Below, piece after piece: positions 58,832 through 64,000 of a DNA stretch of 64,000 nt. The translations under genes were made by a program, and so were the position numbers. Within the stretch, counting starts at the first letter, position 1. The number at the start of each line of letters is the position of its first letter. A model generated the notes under the pieces. It ran no database searches. It saw only the letters and a list, made by a program, of their open reading frames with translations, and had not been told where the DNA came from. Source of the stretch: Rivularia sp. MS3 (lineage in GTDB: Bacteria; Cyanobacteriota; Cyanobacteriia; Cyanobacteriales; Nostocaceae); the NCBI GenBank assembly GCA_019192545.1, contig JAHCMI010000001.1:186001-250000 (forward strand), given 5' to 3'.

Positions 58832-60550
58832 TCAAAGCGGATTTTCTACAACCTTACGCTTGCGTTTAGTTTTAGTAGATACTTCAGCAGATACATCAAT
58901 TCCCTGTTGTTGCTCTTCTTTAAGTCTCTCTAGTTTGTCTATTTCTGGCAGTTTGAAAAGCACCCCTGCGAAAAACCAGTAATAAACAGCAACAGGGTCA
59001 ACATCTAAAGGATAGTAGTAAGTGTTGTAACTTATAAACAATATAAACACCCATAAAGCCGCTCCGTAACCACGGAAATTACGGTTTTTTACTTTACGGT
59101 AAGTTTTGAAGGCACAGATTGTTAAGCTGGTGACTAGTCCTAAAAATCCCAAAACTCCGAAAATCCCGACTTCAAACATGACTTTGGGATAATATGTTTC
59201 TACGAGTTTCGTTGGTCCCATTATCCTCGCGGAATTTGTCGCTTTCCCCAAACCATTTCCAAATGGATTTTTGGTATTATGAGAAACTTCTTCAAACTGC
59301 TGGGTAATAAATTCGTAAGGCGGCGAAGCATTCCAACGGCTGACAAAGCTGTCGGTTCTTTCTTGAACAACTGCTGGATTACTAGCGATCGCGATTGTCA
59401 AAATCAAAATTAATCCACCGAAGATAGGCACAAATCGCTTGAGGTTGGCAAGTTGCCCTGTAAGTAATAACAACAACACCAAGCAAGCAGGTACTAATGC
59501 CAAAGCAATTCTTTGTCCAGAAATTACAGCATTTACAAATACTGCCACTAAAGAAAGCAAACCAACTACCCTCCACTTAGCAGAAGGATCGCTAAAGCCA
59601 GTACCGAAGGTAAAAAAGGTACTAGCAATTAAAAACCAAGCCCATTGCCAAGGCGCGACGAAGGTACCCGGCAACCGAATCATTCCTTGACTGGGGCTAA
59701 AAACCAACGCACCACCAATAAAGCATCGAGCCGATAAAGTTGCTTTGAATAAATCTACCCCTACAGCCCCACGAGTTCCCGGACAAATACCCACAACTAA
59801 TAATGCATACTGAACGACTCCCAGCAAACAGCAAACTAGTATCAAGATGACTTGCATTCTCGATATAAATAAAAAATCTTTTTTGTTGCGAATTAAATAG
59901 TATGCACAGGTAATTAAAGGTATATAACCCATAAATACTTTCAGCCCTAAAATTCCCATACCCAGGGGCATTGACTTCGGCGGCGTTTTAAACAGCGGCG
60001 GCGGCGGTGGATTAAACTGTTGCATTCCATTTATAAACAACAGCGTACAAATACATAAGCCTAATAAAATCAATAATGGTTTTGTGATACCTTTAGGGAC
60101 AATGAAAGGTAAGTTTTGCTGGCGGCATTTCTGCCACAGTGCAATAACAGCCGGAACGTAAAAACCATCTTTTGCTAATTGCAGTATGGCGTTTCCACCC
60201 AGCATATAAGTGACCGTACCGGCAAATGGTACGTAGAAAATAAATGCGAATAAAGCTTGACGGGGATATTTATAAGAAAGCGCCATTACTATCACCCCAG
60301 CAACAGCCGGAACGGCTAATTTTATTCCTGCAACAAAAAATGCCGCAATCCCTAATACAAGACCTACTCCCCCAGACTTTGAGAGTAGGTCAATAAGCTC
60401 TTTACGCGCTCTAGTCGCTTTACGTTTCTGCGCTAGCCTTTCTTTGATACTTAGAGTAGGCTGTTCCTTTTTGGACTGCTTTTTTTTATTTTTGTTTTTT
60501 GTATTTTTATTTTTTAAATTTTTATTTTTTTTACCCTTGGATTTGAGCAT
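58832..60550 (-). CDS. O-antigen ligase / Wzy-like membrane protein
   Basis: A 572-residue polytopic protein with about ten to twelve hydrophobic segments from residue 55 to 540 and a large loop with SRWNASPPYEF and PFGNGLGKA, resembling the WaaL/Wzy family of O-antigen ligases and polymerases. The first 33 residues are almost only Lys, Asn and Gln, encoded by an A-rich tract, and are unusual for the family; they may be a cytoplasmic basic tail or a low-complexity extension. It fits with the glycosyltransferases as polymerase or ligase of a surface polysaccharide. Convergence with glmM is absent; both run leftward. Confidence 0.85.
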   Translation of the reverse strand: MLKSKGKKNKNLKNKNTKNKNKKKQSKKEQPTLSIKERLAQKRKATRARKELIDLLSKSGGVGLVLGIAAFFVAGIKLAVPAVAGVIVMALSYKYPRQALFAFIFYVPFAGTVTYMLGGNAILQLAKDGFYVPAVIALWQKCRQQNLPFIVPKGITKPLLILLGLCICTLLFINGMQQFNPPPPPLFKTPPKSMPLGMGILGLKVFMGYIPLITCAYYLIRNKKDFLFISRMQVILILVCCLLGVVQYALLVVGICPGTRGAVGVDLFKATLSARCFIGGALVFSPSQGMIRLPGTFVAPWQWAWFLIASTFFTFGTGFSDPSAKWRVVGLLSLVAVFVNAVISGQRIALALVPACLVLLLLLTGQLANLKRFVPIFGGLILILTIAIASNPAVVQERTDSFVSRWNASPPYEFITQQFEEVSHNTKNPFGNGLGKATNSARIMGPTKLVETYYPKVMFEVGIFGVLGFLGLVTSLTICAFKTYRKVKNRNFRGYGAALWVFILFISYNTYYYPLDVDPVAVYYWFFAGVLFKLPEIDKLERLKEEQQQGIDVSAEVSTKTKRKRKVVENPL

Positions 60551-60737
60551 ATCAAATGTGAGATTTTAGATTGGTAAATTAAGGATGTTCAGTAAATACT
60601 AGTTAATCGATAATAACTAATATTTTATACATCATCTCCCGAATGTAGTTAGTTGGTAGTTGGCAACAAAATAATTGTTCAACTTTCAACTAACTATCAC
60701 AGAACCAAAATTTCCCAATCTAAATCGCACAAACTTT

Positions 60738-62213
60738 TTATGCTGCCAAATTTTGCTGTACTACATTAACCAATTCTTTTGTCCAATGGTTAGCAAGTTC
60801 GGCAGATTCAGCTTCTACCATGACTCGAATTACAGGTTCGGTACCGGAAGCACGAACTAATACCCTACCGGCATCACCCATTGCTACTTCGGCATGAGAT
60901 ATTGCTTGCTGTACTGGCTGACATTCTTTCCAACCTACGCGCTTTTCTCTATTTTCTACGCGCACGTTTTGCAACAGTTGCGGATAAGTTGTAAAGCTTT
61001 GGCTTACCATTTCAGATAAAGGCACATCTGCTTGATGTACTAAAGCCGCTATGTGTAGGGCTGTTAATAAACCATCTCCAGTTATGCCATAGTGACGGCA
61101 AAGAATATGACCTGATTGTTCGCCACCCAACATACCACCACTACGCAGCATTTCTGCCTGTACGTGAGAGTCTCCAACTGCGGTACGGGTAAATTTACCA
61201 CCGATTTGGTTCCAAGCTCTTTCAAAGCCTAAATTAGCCATTACGGTAGAAACAATCAAATTGTCAGGCAATTCTTGTCTTTGCTGCAAAGAACTTCCCC
61301 ACAAATAAAGAATATAGTCGCCGTTGATTTCTCTTCCAGTATTGTCTACTGCTAATACTCTGTCCGCATCGCCATCAAAAGCAAAACCTAAGTCGGCATT
61401 GTTTTCTTTCACAGCCGCTTGCAAAATACCCAAATGAGTCGAACCACAATCGACATTGATGCGATCGCCATCTGCCTTATTATGCAAGGAAATAACATCC
61501 GCACCTAATTCCTCAAATACTTTATGCGCTAAACCAACTGCTGCTCCCCATGCCAAATCTAAAACAATCTTCATCCCTTGAAGATTTACATTACCATTTA
61601 GTGGCTGTTTCAATATTTGAGCGTATTCTGATATCAACTCTGGACGCGAGTAATGCCGTCCGCAATTACTTACACTCACTGCTGGTGAGGCTTGCCCGCG
61701 CAATCCAGCTTCGATTTCTTGCCGCAAGGTTTTAGATATTTTGATACCGTCAGCACCAAAAATCTTAATTCCGTTGTCTTCTGGCGGATTATGACTTGCA
61801 GAAATCATTACTCCACCAATAGCATCTGTGATACTGCTCAAATAAGCAACGCAAGGAGTAGGACATAAACCTAAATACCACACCTGCAATCCTGCCGCAG
61901 TCAATCCCGCACTTAAAGCCATTGCCAGCATATCACTCGAATTTCGAGAATCTTGTCCGAGAATCACCGGACCAATATTTTGGGCGCGACTACGCAATAC
62001 GATGCCCGTCCAAAAACCAACTTGCAATGCTAAAGGCGCACTCAACAATTCGCCTACTTTTCCGCGAATACCATCGGTGCCAAATAGGGGGGATTTCGGC
62101 AGTATCAGAGAATTTTGCCCAAAACCACTTGCAGAAGCCTTTTTCCATCCGCTTGCCTCTGAAGCAGATTCTTTACGAAAACTACTGCGATTACTAGTTA
62201 CAAATGATACCAT
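60738..62213 (-). CDS. glmM: Phosphoglucosamine mutase
   Basis: A 491-residue phosphohexomutase. The catalytic serine loop is [12 protein letters not shown], the metal loop FAFDGDADR, the sugar-binding region GGEQSGH, and the phosphate loop [12 protein letters not shown]. It converts glucosamine-6-phosphate to glucosamine-1-phosphate for UDP-GlcNAc, feeding peptidoglycan and surface polysaccharide. The ATG at 62213 is chosen; a GTG six codons earlier (62231) is also in frame. The gene lies upstream of the sugar cluster on the same strand. Confidence 0.94.
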   Translation of the reverse strand: MVSFVTSNRSSFRKESASEASGWKKASASGFGQNSLILPKSPLFGTDGIRGKVGELLSAPLALQVGFWTGIVLRSRAQNIGPVILGQDSRNSSDMLAMALSAGLTAAGLQVWYLGLCPTPCVAYLSSITDAIGGVMISASHNPPEDNGIKIFGADGIKISKTLRQEIEAGLRGQASPAVSVSNCGRHYSRPELISEYAQILKQPLNGNVNLQGMKIVLDLAWGAAVGLAHKVFEELGADVISLHNKADGDRINVDCGSTHLGILQAAVKENNADLGFAFDGDADRVLAVDNTGREINGDYILYLWGSSLQQRQELPDNLIVSTVMANLGFERAWNQIGGKFTRTAVGDSHVQAEMLRSGGMLGGEQSGHILCRHYGITGDGLLTALHIAALVHQADVPLSEMVSQSFTTYPQLLQNVRVENREKRVGWKECQPVQQAISHAEVAMGDAGRVLVRASGTEPVIRVMVEAESAELANHWTKELVNVVQQNLAA

Positions 62214-62231
62214 AACTTTTGAACGCTCCAC

Positions 62232-63041
62232 ACACTCACACAGGAGAATAACACTTTATACTTGATAGAACAATTCCCATTGAATACGTTTTCATCAGGA
62301 ATATTCGATATTACGCTTTTATTTTTCTTTCTATAAATTTATTCTAATTCGGTAACTTTTGAGCAAACATACTTATGAATACTATCAAGCAGAAATGAAG
62401 ATTCAATCAAGTCGGTATTATCCCTGATTGTTTTCTAAACTTGCTTAAAGAGTTATTGAAGTTAATTTAAGGCTAACTTGAAGTTTTTAAGACAACAGCT
62501 ATAAGTTTTACTCTCAATGTATTCAAAAGCTTGTTTTAGATAAAGCGAATGCATCAATGATTTATGTTATTCCTAATAGAATTAATACTTATACTTAAGT
62601 ATTAATTAATACGTAAAATTATATAATTATGACAATATAAAACATCGACTATTCTCTATTTATGCAAACTTTTGAAATATTTTGAAATAAAAATTAACAT
62701 AACTTTGATTAGTGTATAGTGGCGATAAGCTGCTTGTTGCGGTGTAAAAACGGACTTATCTAATTTGCTTAAGAAATTTTAATAGAAATTATCATCAATT
62801 AGCTCTAATGTTACCTTTTAGTAGTTATTTCTAGTATGAACAAACGCGATCGCGTTCAAAGTCGATATAGATGCTGTAACGGTAAATTGTTACAAGTGAG
62901 TTAGGATGAAGAGCGTTATGCCCGTCCGATTTCATTTGAAACTCCGAACTAGCTTATACAAGCTTTTATTCGCACGCGAAATTTCATACTTTGAAATGAC
63001 GGTATGAATAGTTAACCTTTTTTATTGTTGAGAAATTTAGC
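62232..63041. other. AT-rich divergent spacer upstream of heme oxygenase
   Basis: 810 bp without a credible ORF. A HIP1 octamer (GCGATCGC) stands near 62847. Promoters for glmM and ho1 must lie here, but none is convincing by eye. Confidence 0.4.
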
Positions 63042-63764
63042 ATGAGTAGCAATTTAGCAACCAAATTACGTGTAGGCACAAAAAAAGCCCACACAATGGC
63101 AGAAAATGTTGGTTTTGTTAAGTGCTTTTTAAAAGGAGTCGTTGAGAAAAATTCTTATCGTAAGTTAGTTGCTAACTTCTACTTCGCTTATACTGCGATG
63201 GAAGAAGAACTAGAAAAGCACAGCAACCACCCAGTTGTTTCTAAAATTGATTTTAAGGAACTCTATAGAAAGCATAGTTTAGAGCAAGACCTGAGCTATT
63301 ATTATGGTGCTAACTGGAGAGATCAAATAAAGCTATCACCAGCCGGTGAAGCATACGTAAATCGCATTCGTGAAGTATCTCAAAACGAACCTGAATTATT
63401 GGTAGCGCATTCCTATACTCGCTACCTAGGTGACTTATCCGGGGGACAAATTTTAAAGAACATTGCTCAAACAGCAATGAATCTGACGGATGGAGAAGGA
63501 ACAGCTTTCTACGAATTTGATGAGATTGACGACGAAAAAGCATTTAAAGCAAAATATCGTCAAGCTTTAGATGAAATGCCCATCGACGAAGCAACAGCAG
63601 ATAAAATCGTTGATGAAGCTAACGCAGCTTTTGGCATGAACATGAAAATGTTCCAAGAGTTGGAAGGTAATTTAATCAAAGCGATTGGACAGATGTTATT
63701 CAATACTCTGACTCGTCGTCGTAACCGTGGCGGTACAGAAACTGAATTAGCACCTGCTGATTAA
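63042..63764 (+). CDS. ho1: Heme oxygenase
   Basis: A 240-residue biliverdin-producing heme oxygenase. The proximal heme-ligand His17 lies in KKAHTMAE, and the distal-helix signature is GDLSGGQ. The N-terminus matches cyanobacterial HO-1 (SNLATKLRVGTKKAH). It cleaves heme with ferredoxin electrons to biliverdin IX-alpha, the precursor of phycobilins and of the chromophore of the CphB phytochrome encoded at 48163. Single gene with its own long upstream region. Confidence 0.95.
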   Translation: MSSNLATKLRVGTKKAHTMAENVGFVKCFLKGVVEKNSYRKLVANFYFAYTAMEEELEKHSNHPVVSKIDFKELYRKHSLEQDLSYYYGANWRDQIKLSPAGEAYVNRIREVSQNEPELLVAHSYTRYLGDLSGGQILKNIAQTAMNLTDGEGTAFYEFDEIDDEKAFKAKYRQALDEMPIDEATADKIVDEANAAFGMNMKMFQELEGNLIKAIGQMLFNTLTRRRNRGGTETELAPAD

Positions 63765-64000
63765 GATTTAAATGTAATTAAGTAATCTTGAATAATTAAT
63801 TTTTAGGGGTGATGTCTTTGTAATTGCTGATGCAATGTATTAGGAATTATAAAGATATTGCCCCTAACTTAGTTTTTTAACAATCGTAGGTTGGGTGTAA
63901 GGGAGTGTAACCCAACATAATTTAAAAAGCTAAATAAAAAATTCAAAGTAATACGATATTCGACTATCTGGGGAGCAGGATGCTCCCACTACGGTAAGCT
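63765..64000. repeat. Two palindromic interspersed repeats at the window end
   Basis: GTTGGGT (63890-63896) pairs with ACCCAAC (63910-63916), and GGGAGCA (63971-63977) pairs with TGCTCCC (63981-63987). Both are repeat types common in cyanobacterial spacers; the first might also end ho1 transcripts. No further gene begins before the window ends. Confidence 0.5.

Overview
This 64 kb window comes from the chromosome of a filamentous cyanobacterium, most likely a heterocyst-forming Nostocales member (Calothrix/Rivularia/Nostoc-like). The evidence is two photosystem II small subunits (PsbK, PsbM), a Psb28-family assembly factor, plant-type ferredoxins, heme oxygenase, biliverdin reductase and a cyanobacterial phytochrome. 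The spacers are AT-rich, GCGATCGC (HIP1) octamers are scattered throughout, and heptanucleotide tandem repeats (STRRs, mostly GAGTTAG/AACTCCT) lie in many of them. There are no rRNA or tRNA genes, CRISPR arrays, prophages or complete insertion sequences that I can see.

Layout. 0-7 kb: a partial class-A-beta-lactamase-like serine hydrolase, Psb28-2, a spore-photoproduct-lyase-like radical SAM protein, then rplI (behind a promoter and a foldable leader) and dnaB, whose P-loop is split by a 418-residue intein with a LAGLIDADG endonuclease. 7-16 kb: FKBP lipoprotein, phasin-like protein, a DUF3352 secreted protein, and two ferredoxin paralogues flanking biliverdin reductase, then a SpoIID-like protein. 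16-25 kb: sulfiredoxin, SDR, a divergent QueA-like protein, two tandem CsgG-like exported proteins, MiaE, GNAT, ComF, a PPC-domain protein and CobS. 25-33 kb: Tgt, two histidine kinases lying between tgt and psbK, psbK, a third ferredoxin, psbM and a double-Usp protein. 33-45 kb: a large PAS/GAF histidine kinase, an O-methyltransferase, two tandem CADD/heme-oxygenase-fold-like paralogues, an M3 peptidase and a small membrane protein. 45-54 kb: a hybrid kinase, a CphB-type biliverdin phytochrome with its overlapping response regulator, a Uma2 nuclease, a 1-Cys peroxiredoxin and two orphan proteins. 54-64 kb: an asparagine-synthetase remnant and a MITE, then a leftward polysaccharide cluster (two GT4, one GT2, a Wzy/O-antigen-ligase-like protein), phosphoglucosamine mutase glmM and heme oxygenase.

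How it fits together. Three dispersed loci concern bilins: heme oxygenase makes biliverdin, BvdR reduces it, and the phytochrome keeps the N-terminal biliverdin-attachment Cys while carrying Leu at the phycocyanobilin-attachment position. Redox genes (three ferredoxins, sulfiredoxin, peroxiredoxin) and sensory kinases (five) are abundant. The sugar cluster plus glmM suggests a surface polysaccharide locus.

The observations most worth following are: the tandem CADD-like putative metalloproteins; the intein in the DnaB P-loop; STRR arrays that create shared C-terminal peptides on unrelated proteins; a MITE whose terminus supplies a gene's stop codon; the ferredoxin duplication including its upstream region; and the structured rplI leader. 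I saw no single clearly novel multi-gene system. The CADD-like pair is the best candidate for undescribed biochemistry.
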